This document shows positions 52,277 to 60,532 of a stretch of DNA of 64,000 nucleotides, one piece after another (position 1 is the first letter of the stretch; each line of letters begins with the position of its first letter). The notes under the pieces are model-generated. The model was not told the origin of the DNA and did no database searches. It saw only the letters and a program-made list of their open reading frames with translations. The translations under genes were made by a program, and so were the position numbers. This DNA is from Oscillospiraceae bacterium (GTDB lineage: Bacteria > Bacillota > Clostridia > Oscillospirales > CAG-272), in the NCBI GenBank assembly GCA_015064505.1, contig SVSB01000007.1, forward strand, positions 1 through 64,000. Reading direction: 5' to 3'.

Positions 52277-52313
52277 AGAAACGGTAAAGGACTTGTCCTT
52301 TACCGTTTCTTTA
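52277..52313. terminator. Bidirectional terminator
   Basis: AAAGAAACGGTAAAGGAC and its mirror GTCCTTTACCGTTTCTTT around a short loop. It overlaps the last codons of the YitT-type gene. Confidence 0.85.
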
Positions 52314-52905
52314 CTTTTTGAATGAATCCTATTATTTGCCCTGACAGTATAACCGTTATAAGAGAGTATACGATCCTTCCGAGGGGAATATAGGTCAGGG
52401 AAAGCAGGAGTATCGTTATATCGGATATGAAATACGCCCACTCTACTTTGATATTAAAAATGCTTGAAAGGCTCATTGCAAGAGCATCGTCTCCGCAAGG
52501 AGCGCCGCCGCACCTGATCGCAACACCCGTACCGATGCCGACGAACACGGCGCCGATAATTGCCGCCGCAAGGGGCATTTCGCGCAGCTCGGGCCAGAGC
52601 TGCGGAAACCGCTCAATTACCGCGTAAGCGGCGGAAAAGCTTCCCGCCGCCACAGCGGAATAGATCATAAATTCCCTGCCAAGCACGCGCCATCCCAAAA
52701 GATAGCACAGGGAGTTGAAAAGAAAATTCGTTATGGCAGGCGAGATATCAAACCAATGCTGAAGCAAAAGATTGAGTCCCAGCGCACCGCCCTCAGTAAC
52801 CCCCGAAAGCGCGTGTACGTTATAAAGGCCGAAAGCAAGAAACACGGTGCTTGCTATTATAAGGACACAATTCTTAAGCTTTATTCCGTCAAACAACTTC
52901 ATCAT
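52300..52905 (-). CDS. YitT/YczE-type membrane protein
   Basis: 201 residues, five or six membrane segments. The pattern FLAFGLYNVHALSGVTEGGA, GVAIRCGGAPCGDDALAMSL fits the YitT_membrane (DUF161) family, though the usual C-terminal DUF2179 domain is missing. Its ATGATGA start overlaps the stop of the TIR-helicase gene, so it is translationally coupled to it. YitT proteins are of unknown function; the coupling raises the possibility of a membrane partner for the helicase pair. Confidence 0.75.
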   Translation of the reverse strand: MMKLFDGIKLKNCVLIIASTVFLAFGLYNVHALSGVTEGGALGLNLLLQHWFDISPAITNFLFNSLCYLLGWRVLGREFMIYSAVAAGSFSAAYAVIERFPQLWPELREMPLAAAIIGAVFVGIGTGVAIRCGGAPCGDDALAMSLSSIFNIKVEWAYFISDITILLLSLTYIPLGRIVYSLITVILSGQIIGFIQKVKKR

Positions 52906-55900
52906 TTTTCAAGCAATTTACTTACGGTGTGGCGCACGTGCTCCACAAGTCCTTCTATATTACCCTCGGAAAGCTTCTGATAGAAATACTTATCGTCCGG
53001 AAGCAAAGGGTCGGTGGGCTGCCCCGTCTGCAAGAACACACAGGAATTACTGTCATCCTTACATCTTTCAAGTATGACCTTGAGCTCGTTTTGGCAGTTG
53101 CCGTTCATCTTCGTCCATACGTTCCAAAGCACGATATAGTATCTGCAGGTGCCGTAAGCCTCAAGAGATTTTTCGGCGCCCTTATTTGCGGAGAACAGCA
53201 TACGGGCGGGATAGAACCCGTCAAACAGTATACGGTCCTCGCCGTAGATATCCTTCAGCTCCTCCGCAAGCATTCTGATGAGATCCACGTCGTTCTTCGT
53301 TCCGTCTTCGGTTGCGGATTGGCTGGAATCAAAAGGTGCGTAGGATATTCCGATCAGATAACCCGTCTGCGCCCATCCGCTTATGAAATCGCGAATAACG
53401 CGCACAGCCTCCACGTTGCCGCTTACAACGGATTTGCTTATCTTATTGAACTGCTCGCTCCAGCTGTTGTTATCCGCGTCAGCATCGGAGGTGCCGCTGT
53501 TCCAATCCCGCTCGTCCTGCTCGGTGAGAAGCAGCAGCTTGCAGTTGCGGAACTGCTGATTGCGCATTCTGTAGATAAACTGAGTCAGGCTTTCGCTTCC
53601 CGTAACGTCCGATTTTTTGAGCATTATCACCGTAGGACGGGATGCAAAGTCGTAATCGTCGGAAAGCAGATCTCTTCCCCAGGGAAGCAGCTCGTAATTT
53701 TCAAGTCCCTTTGATTCGGAAAGCACTGCCTCCATATCTCTTGCGCGGATGCCGTCGCTGTAGCTTGAATCAGGGAATATTCCCTGTATCAGATAATACT
53801 TCCCTTTTACATCGGCATCTGTCTCGCGCTTTACATATCTGGTTATGGGGAACACGGTGTAATCGTATTTGGTGTAAATACCTCTTACGTCTCCCATATA
53901 CTCCGTTATGGCGTAACCTTCGTCAAGACCAAGACGCAAGGTGTTTGCAAGGGCAAGAGCAAAATAAACGTTATCAAATACAGCGTGTGCGCCGTAGGTT
54001 CTTTTAACCTTTTTGATCTGGTCGGAGGTAAACTTATAGGGCACCACGAGTATCTTTGAAAGCAGCTTTTCCTTCTTGCTCTCTCCCCTCAAAAACTCGT
54101 CCACATCCGCGCTGTACTCCACGGAATCTACGATTCCTATGCGAACGACGTCACTTCCGTATCTCCACTTAATAAGCTCGGGTCTGAAATCGCAATCCAC
54201 GTACACGCCGCCAAGGGCATCGTTCTCTATGAGCGTACGCAGACTCTTGTAGATAGCCGTGGCAGAAATGGCAAACTCCGTCTCCTCTCCGTCCTTGGTG
54301 TGGGCGGCGATATTGATAAGAGCCTCCAGCTCCTCCTCCTTAACGTCGGGGCCAACGTCTCGTGTAATAATATCCACCATGGTCTCTATATTGCGCACAG
54401 ATCCGCGCCTTTCCATGGACTGCTTAAGCTGGGAAAGCTGTGTGGGAGTGAGTATCCTTTCCGGGATCTTTCCGTGGGGCGCGGTGTAAAGATATTGCAG
54501 GGGCTCCATATTTGCCTTGTCCGCTTCCTTTTTAAGATCAAGGAGGCGACGTCTGTCAAGACCGTGGATATGCTTGTTTGCAAAAACCACCAGATCACGG
54601 GGCATACCGTATTTCACACGGGTGTGCAAGGCGTAAAACGCCTTTGCAGCCTCGCTGTCCTCATATACGGATCTTAAGGTACCCGGCTCCACAACGGTGC
54701 TGAGGCAGGAGCATACCGCATCAAGATGGAAGCTTACCATCTCCGCAAGGCGCTCAATATCTCCGCTTATTATCTCCGTAAAGGTGGCAAAGCCCGTTTC
54801 CTTCTTGATATCGGAAAGAGTGTAACCCTTCGTCCAATAGAACAGTATCACTGCACGCATTGCCGCCTGGAGCTTGGAGCTTTCATCCGCAAGGTTTGAG
54901 CAGTTAAGAAGATCCCATATACCTCTTCCCATAACGTCTGCGCGCTCTTTTTCCGGGAAGCTGTCCACCCAGAGGGAGTATTTTTTGTTGCCCGCCTCAT
55001 CCTCTGCTTCCGTGATCTTCTTCAGCTGGGTAAGCACCTTGATCTTTGCGCCGTGAACTCTGGAAACACTTTTACTGTCGGGATAATTAAGGTTTGAGGT
55101 GCTCGCTATTTCTCCGTGAGAGCAGACGTGATACAGTATATCAAGCAGATAGCGGTCGTTTTCCACGTCCTCCTTTGTTATGCCAAGAGGCATGCCCTTG
55201 TTCTTATATCCCTCGTAAAACCATTCGTATATCTTCAGGCAGGTATCGATAGAGAAGGCGTATGGTGCCATATGTGCGCCGAACTGCTCGATGGCAAAGG
55301 TCTCTGCACGGGAAACGACGGCGCTTCGTCCGATACCCGAGGCAAGCTTTTCGGATGCCATATAGGCCCCGTAAAGATTCTCGTGAATAAGAGTGGTATT
55401 GATCCTTCTGCGCGTTCCGCACTGCTTTGCAAGGCTTCGCTCAAAAAGCTCCTCCACCCTGTCAAGCGTGATATTGGTGCCCGTAAGATCTCCGCCCATT
55501 TTGTTGTTAAGGAGACTGAGATAATATGGGGCAAGAACGCTTTCATCTGCCTTCGTAAGTGAAGAGATTACCTCGTCTCTCTTATTGTAGCTTGACCAGT
55601 ATTTTTCCTGCGCCTCGGGACCCAAAGCAAACAGATAGGTAACGCCGACCCGATTGCTCTGTCCGAGTCGTCCCGCTCTGCCTATGTAGTTTCTGTACTC
55701 CTGGCGGGTAAGGGGCTCCTCGGAGCCGCCTCCGCGGGGCACCAGATTTGTCGTCATTATCATTGCGTCGAAGGGCATATTAACGCCAACGGTAAGAGTC
55801 TCCGTTGCCACGATAACACGAATGCACGATCTGGGTCTTGAGAACTGCTCCTCTATAAGCTCGCGCAGTGTGGTGGATATGCCCGCATGGTGGTAAGCAA

Positions 55901-57008
55901 TACCGTTTGGAATAAGCTCATCTATCAGCTTATCCTGCCCCTCGCCCCTGTCGCACAGCTCAAGGGATTCCAAAAACTCCGCATCAGCATTAACGGCACC
56001 CCTTCTGCACCACTTATTAATGTTTTCATACAGGAATTCCGCAAAAGCCGCCGCCTCCGCCCTTTTTGGAACGAACACGAGCACTCTTGCGTCCTCGTTC
56101 TTTCTGTAAATATCGGAAATAACCGCAAGCAGCAGATTCTTTCGCTTATCGTCCGTCCTCATATCGGAGCGGTAATCGGGAAGCGGGATGGTCTCCGTCA
56201 GTTTTTCAGGCATCTCCTCCCTGTCCGTTTCGTGATCCTTGGGAATCATTCTGTAAATTCCCTCTCCGTTGAGTCTGACGATATGCTCCTCCAGCGCAAC
56301 GGGGCGGGCAGTGGATATTATGGGTTTTTCCGTGCCAAGCCATTTGCTTACGTTTTCCGTTGTGCAATCGCAGGTGGCAAGGCACATTATGCGCGTATCC
56401 GCATACTTGTTGCGCACTATTTCAAGAGCCATCTCCAGCTTCGGTCCGCGCTGATCCAGACTGAGCATGGAAAGCTCGTCCACAACGAGAAGACCGCAGT
56501 TTTCCATTATCTTGGTGCGCCCCTGATTCAGCATGGCAAAGAACTTCTCGTATACTATAATGGCAACGCTGTAATCACCTCTGATAAGCTTTTCATCGTT
56601 TTCCATATAGTCGCTGCTGGAGCCGTATACGTTGATATTGTACTCAGCAGAGCCGTGGCACATATCCTCCCTGAACTGACGGGTACGCTCGTGCACCATC
56701 GCCTTCAAAGGTACGAGAATAACGGTTTTTTTGTTGTTTTGCAGAGTATCGAGGGTATTAAGCTCCGCAAGAAGAGTCTTACCCGCAGAGGTAGCTCCCT
56801 GCACTATAAGATGCTCGGGGGCTGCACCGTCGCTCCAATCGCGCCAGAAGGACTCGTCGTATATGGCTTTTTTCTGGAACTGAGTCAGCCTCAGCTCATC
56901 ACCTTCTCCAAGCCGTCTTGAAAGACGGGCCTCCATATTGCCGAGAACCTTTTTTCTGACCTCGTCCCAGCCTCTGCTTTCTGCTATCCATTCAAAAGTT
57001 TTTTTCAT
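52902..57008 (-). CDS. Ski2-like helicase with C-terminal TIR-like domain
   Basis: 1368 residues from ATG 57008 (GAGGTTTGAT upstream), 1 bp beyond the upstream stop. Helicase motifs: Walker A QGATSAGKT (70-78), DELS (177-180), AYHHAGIST, ATETLTVGVN (401-410) and GRAGRLGQ (443-450), the Hel308/Ski2 order. About 770 residues of unrecognised sequence follow. Residues 1216-1368 (GYLIGISYAPFD, GEDRILFDGFYPARML, CRYYIVLWN, NCQNELKVIL) fit a TIR fold, with Glu1308 where TIR NADases have their catalytic glutamate. Nucleic-acid sensing by the helicase coupled to a TIR effector is the obvious hypothesis. The TIR call is pattern matching by eye. Confidence 0.8.
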   Translation of the reverse strand: MKKTFEWIAESRGWDEVRKKVLGNMEARLSRRLGEGDELRLTQFQKKAIYDESFWRDWSDGAAPEHLIVQGATSAGKTLLAELNTLDTLQNNKKTVILVPLKAMVHERTRQFREDMCHGSAEYNINVYGSSSDYMENDEKLIRGDYSVAIIVYEKFFAMLNQGRTKIMENCGLLVVDELSMLSLDQRGPKLEMALEIVRNKYADTRIMCLATCDCTTENVSKWLGTEKPIISTARPVALEEHIVRLNGEGIYRMIPKDHETDREEMPEKLTETIPLPDYRSDMRTDDKRKNLLLAVISDIYRKNEDARVLVFVPKRAEAAAFAEFLYENINKWCRRGAVNADAEFLESLELCDRGEGQDKLIDELIPNGIAYHHAGISTTLRELIEEQFSRPRSCIRVIVATETLTVGVNMPFDAMIMTTNLVPRGGGSEEPLTRQEYRNYIGRAGRLGQSNRVGVTYLFALGPEAQEKYWSSYNKRDEVISSLTKADESVLAPYYLSLLNNKMGGDLTGTNITLDRVEELFERSLAKQCGTRRRINTTLIHENLYGAYMASEKLASGIGRSAVVSRAETFAIEQFGAHMAPYAFSIDTCLKIYEWFYEGYKNKGMPLGITKEDVENDRYLLDILYHVCSHGEIASTSNLNYPDSKSVSRVHGAKIKVLTQLKKITEAEDEAGNKKYSLWVDSFPEKERADVMGRGIWDLLNCSNLADESSKLQAAMRAVILFYWTKGYTLSDIKKETGFATFTEIISGDIERLAEMVSFHLDAVCSCLSTVVEPGTLRSVYEDSEAAKAFYALHTRVKYGMPRDLVVFANKHIHGLDRRRLLDLKKEADKANMEPLQYLYTAPHGKIPERILTPTQLSQLKQSMERRGSVRNIETMVDIITRDVGPDVKEEELEALINIAAHTKDGEETEFAISATAIYKSLRTLIENDALGGVYVDCDFRPELIKWRYGSDVVRIGIVDSVEYSADVDEFLRGESKKEKLLSKILVVPYKFTSDQIKKVKRTYGAHAVFDNVYFALALANTLRLGLDEGYAITEYMGDVRGIYTKYDYTVFPITRYVKRETDADVKGKYYLIQGIFPDSSYSDGIRARDMEAVLSESKGLENYELLPWGRDLLSDDYDFASRPTVIMLKKSDVTGSESLTQFIYRMRNQQFRNCKLLLLTEQDERDWNSGTSDADADNNSWSEQFNKISKSVVSGNVEAVRVIRDFISGWAQTGYLIGISYAPFDSSQSATEDGTKNDVDLIRMLAEELKDIYGEDRILFDGFYPARMLFSANKGAEKSLEAYGTCRYYIVLWNVWTKMNGNCQNELKVILERCKDDSNSCVFLQTGQPTDPLLPDDKYFYQKLSEGNIEGLVEHVRHTVSKLLEK

Positions 57009-57009
57009 A

Positions 57010-59691
57010 TCAAACCTCTGCCTTTTGAGCAAATTCACTTGGGAATTTTTTTGCGAAATATGCAAATATGTGAGAACCCATGTTCTTGATATCGCTTATA
57101 TAAGTTTCGCGCTGATATCTGAAGTTGTTCCGCTGCTCAATATCATTCATATCAACCTTGGGCGGGTTCTCAAAGAATTTGTACCTGATCACCAATCTTC
57201 TCATCTTACGGGCGGTGATGGGATCAATGTGCTGCAGGGAGAAATCCTCCTCCAGCGCTTTAAGCGCCGCATCGGTTCCGCATTCCCTCAAAAATTCCTG
57301 CAGATCCTGTATGATCTCCGTATTAACTCCGTAATAAACGGATACGAACATATCCTGAACGAACGCTTCCTTCCTGTTCAGCTCCTCAAGATAGCGGTCA
57401 TCTCCCTGGCCGATCCTGAGATAATCATCTTTTCTTCTCTTCCAGATATCCTCAAGGCGCGAGGGGAGGAGTTCCTTCGTTATTTCAACGAGATAGGCTA
57501 TCTGCTCCGCAAGCTTGTTTAGCAAAGCGTAATGCACGCCGAAATCGCGGTTGAGCTGCTTTGGAGACGCGCCGTCGCACCAGGCAAGCAGTGCCGCAAG
57601 GGTTGAAAGGGTCTTCTTATCCTTGCATTCGTCTATCCAATCGTAGGAGGCGTTAACCTCGCGGGAATAGCTGCTTATGTATTCCTTGATATTTCCGTCA
57701 CTAAACTTATTTCCAAGCTCGCTTATACCTTTTTTTACGTGGTTGGTCTGAAGCAGGCAGTATAAGAACAGAATCCTGTCCATATCAAGGAAAAGGCTCT
57801 TGTTGCTTCTCTCAATAGCGTCCACAAGCTTCTCATAGTCCTGACGACCGAGGATGTATCCGCGCAAACGGATGCCAAGAGAGGTAAGACAATAGCCAAT
57901 GCCTCCGCCGGCAAGGGCGCCTCTGCCGTATGAAAAGGTCTTAATTTTGGCAATAAGCTTCTGATTTTCAAGAAATCTCAGTGCCATCTTAACGCTTCTC
58001 TCCAGATCCTCGTCGGTGATGCTGCCGTCACGGGGAAGATTATGAAGTATCTGAAGCATACGGGATATAGTTGCCGCCTTTTCTCCCTCCGCAGGAAGAA
58101 TATTCAGAAGGAAGAAAGGCATATACTGCCCCTCGTCTGCATGGAACAAGCTATAAAGCGTTTCGGGGGTGGCTCCGTCCGCAAGCATCTGCGCCCACTT
58201 TGGTGCGGTATTATCACTGAGAAGAGTATAAACGTATCCCTTTATTTCGCTTTTGTCAACGTCCGTGCGCAATCGGCCGGCGCGTCCCGCATAATTCTGG
58301 AATTCGTTCAGCTGCAGAATGCGCCCTTCGGCCCCCTCCTGCTTTGTGAGATCAGCAACGATAACCACGTCCACGGAGCTGTTAACGCCGAAAGCGAGAG
58401 TCTCCGTGCTGCAAACGATGCGCATATCCCTGCTTGAGAGCAGCTTTTTCTCCACGTAGGTACGCAACTCGTTCGGCAGTGCGGCACTGTGGAAGCCAAC
58501 GCCGCTTAAAAATGCACGGTAGAAGATCGAATGCTTATCGTTTTCCGGATCGTACTCCAGAATACCGAAAACGTCGTCCCCCTCAAGACCGCACTCAGCC
58601 AGAAGCTTTTTGCGGCATTCCTCGGCGGGAGGCGCCTCGGGAAGCATATCCTCAAGGGATTTATACAGAAACTCGCATATATCCATAACGCGGGCTCTGT
58701 CGTTGATAAATATAAGTATCTGATGGTCGCGGCTGAGATGCTCCTTGCAGATGCGGTAAAGAATATCCTTGTGTATGGATCTGTTGGGCCCCGAATAGAT
58801 AAGCACGGGGAATTTACACTTTTTTCCCGTATGAGGACAGGTAAGGGAATCATCGGAGCGGCACGGCTCTAAAAAGCCGCACATTATCTCCTCGCCCGTA
58901 ACGTCGCAGGGGCTGCCGGGAACCTCGTATTTTTTTGCAAGACTCCGTATCTGCTTTTCGTTTATAACGTGGGCACACCGCAAAAACGGCGCGTTTCCTT
59001 CTATCTTCTTAAGGCTGTATCTGTCGTAAGTGATGGAGATCTCCTCAAGGGGAACGGGTCTTTTATCCGTTCTGATCTCTGCAAAATCGTAGCTGCGGAT
59101 ATACATGCTCCAATCAAAGAATGGGGTGCCGAGAGCAATTATTCTTGGCTTTTCGTTCTGCAGCTTTTGATTCATTGCCCAAGCAAGGATGAAGTCAAGG
59201 CGAATACCGCGCTCTGCGTTGCTGATAAGTCCTATCTCGTCTATTACGAGAAAATCGTATTTTGATAAAAATCCGGGGTTTCTTGCCTCGTACTTGAATA
59301 TCTTTTCAGATATTACCACAGCAATATGCACGCTTGCGTTCTGTATCGCCTCGTCGTCCTGGCGGAATTCTCCCGTTGATTGGATAACGGCAAGCTCCTC
59401 ATCGGGGAAAAGCTCACGTATCTCCTCCACCTTTTGCGCCGCAAGAGCGCGATAAGGCACTAAAAAAAGCATACGGGGCAGGGGCTCGTCGTTTTCCTTT
59501 GCTTCCACAAGCGCCGCTGCATAAAGCAACAGGGGTATGAGAGTTTTGCCGGAGGAGGTCTCTCCGATAACGAAAAGATTCCTTTCCGTATCGTAAGTAT
59601 CTTCACTTGAAAAGGCGCATTCCTGCAATTCGGTAAAACCGTTATACCCAAGTTTTTTGGCAATCGCCAGCATCTTGCCGTAATCTGCCAT
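57010..59691 (-). CDS. Ski2-like DEAD/DEAH helicase
   Basis: 893 residues; ATG 59691 follows GGGGAGGATGCT. Walker A GETSSGKT (43-50), DEIG (151-154), ALGTPF, GFHSAALP, STETLAFGVN (428-437), YAGRAGRL (467-474). An insertion at 262-292 carries five cysteines (C262, C271, C277, C285, C292), a possible zinc-binding or Fe-S site between the two RecA-like domains, recalling XPD-like helicases. The rest is helical, with a winged-helix-like region near 560-650. It is distinct from the next gene's helicase but of the same class. First gene of the operon. Confidence 0.85.
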   Translation of the reverse strand: MADYGKMLAIAKKLGYNGFTELQECAFSSEDTYDTERNLFVIGETSSGKTLIPLLLYAAALVEAKENDEPLPRMLFLVPYRALAAQKVEEIRELFPDEELAVIQSTGEFRQDDEAIQNASVHIAVVISEKIFKYEARNPGFLSKYDFLVIDEIGLISNAERGIRLDFILAWAMNQKLQNEKPRIIALGTPFFDWSMYIRSYDFAEIRTDKRPVPLEEISITYDRYSLKKIEGNAPFLRCAHVINEKQIRSLAKKYEVPGSPCDVTGEEIMCGFLEPCRSDDSLTCPHTGKKCKFPVLIYSGPNRSIHKDILYRICKEHLSRDHQILIFINDRARVMDICEFLYKSLEDMLPEAPPAEECRKKLLAECGLEGDDVFGILEYDPENDKHSIFYRAFLSGVGFHSAALPNELRTYVEKKLLSSRDMRIVCSTETLAFGVNSSVDVVIVADLTKQEGAEGRILQLNEFQNYAGRAGRLRTDVDKSEIKGYVYTLLSDNTAPKWAQMLADGATPETLYSLFHADEGQYMPFFLLNILPAEGEKAATISRMLQILHNLPRDGSITDEDLERSVKMALRFLENQKLIAKIKTFSYGRGALAGGGIGYCLTSLGIRLRGYILGRQDYEKLVDAIERSNKSLFLDMDRILFLYCLLQTNHVKKGISELGNKFSDGNIKEYISSYSREVNASYDWIDECKDKKTLSTLAALLAWCDGASPKQLNRDFGVHYALLNKLAEQIAYLVEITKELLPSRLEDIWKRRKDDYLRIGQGDDRYLEELNRKEAFVQDMFVSVYYGVNTEIIQDLQEFLRECGTDAALKALEEDFSLQHIDPITARKMRRLVIRYKFFENPPKVDMNDIEQRNNFRYQRETYISDIKNMGSHIFAYFAKKFPSEFAQKAEV

Positions 59692-59725
59692 AGCATCCTC
59701 CCCGTTGAATCAGTATATTTTGTTA

Positions 59726-59754
59726 ATTATAACATAATGCGACACAAATAGCAA
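59726..59754 (-). promoter_or_regulatory. Promoter of twin-helicase operon
   Basis: TTGCTA, 17-bp spacer, TATAAT on the minus strand, about 35 bp before the first start codon. Confidence 0.75.
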
Positions 59755-59765
59755 TCTCAAAACAA

Positions 59766-59802
59766 AAAACGGGGCGCGAAAAGAATTTTCGCACCCCATT
59801 TT
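59766..59802 (-). terminator. Intrinsic terminator
   Basis: Stem GGGGTGCGAAAA / TTTTCGCGCCCC (one mismatch), followed by GTTTTTTG on the minus strand. Ends the C26 hydrolase operon. Confidence 0.8.
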
Positions 59803-59875
59803 TAATCAATGGGTAAGAAGCAGCATTGCAATGAACAGTGCCGCGATTATCCGGGATAAAGCCGCAGTTGCGCAC

Positions 59876-60529
59876 CTATGGGCGATTTTTTCTGCAAAGC
59901 TCAACGAAATACCCAAAAACGGCAGCACCGTCAACGGTGTCCTCCCTTTTTCTTTCAAAGCACATACATTCGGGATGCCATTGCATCGTTAATACGGGCA
60001 GCGACTTATGCTCCGTTGCTTCCACGTACTTATCCTCCCATACGGCAGTGGCGCGCAGGCCGTCACCAAGGCGCTTTACCGCCTGATGGTGAGTGCTGTT
60101 CACGCAAAAACGGGTGCCGTAAAGAGAGCCAACGGCGCTGTCGGGCGCGGCATCCACAAAATGCACCTTGCCGCCGCCTCTGTGCAGATCCGCTTCCGCA
60201 ATATGCTGATGGAGAGAGCCTCCGAAATACACGTTGATCAGCTGATGCCCTCTGCAGATACCCATCACAGGCTTGCCGGCATCAAGAAAAGCCTTTATCA
60301 GCGCCATCTCCGTCTCGTCGCGCTCCGTATCCATACCAACGGAGCCATCCACCTCTTCGTTATAAAACCTCGGATGCACGTCGGCACCGCCGGTAAGCAA
60401 CAATCCGTCGTATTCCTCGGAAAAGGCAATGGGGTAATCGGATACCGTTACCGCGCCAACGCCCTCCAAAGAGTTTACGTAATTTGCGAGATTTCCTTTA
60501 CCGGAGACCGCAATTTCAACCTTGTTCAT
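59876..60529 (-). CDS. Class I glutamine amidotransferase-like (peptidase C26)
   Basis: 217 residues. LLLTGGADVHPRFY, nucleophile Cys92 in GICRGHQ, and His185/Glu187 in QWHPE are the PuuD/gamma-glutamyl-hydrolase set. PuuD cleaves gamma-glutamyl-GABA; other members act on folates or gamma-glutamyl conjugates. It starts 3 bp after the barrel-protein gene ends. In this context its substrate is uncertain. Confidence 0.85.
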   Translation of the reverse strand: MNKVEIAVSGKGNLANYVNSLEGVGAVTVSDYPIAFSEEYDGLLLTGGADVHPRFYNEEVDGSVGMDTERDETEMALIKAFLDAGKPVMGICRGHQLINVYFGGSLHQHIAEADLHRGGGKVHFVDAAPDSAVGSLYGTRFCVNSTHHQAVKRLGDGLRATAVWEDKYVEATEHKSLPVLTMQWHPECMCFERKREDTVDGAAVFGYFVELCRKNRP

Positions 60530-60532
60530 TTA

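Noticed and set aside
59804..59875. Hydrophobic frame after the C26 gene (RIIAALFIAMLLLTH)
   Set aside because: It begins inside the hydrolase gene in another frame with no start or ribosome site.
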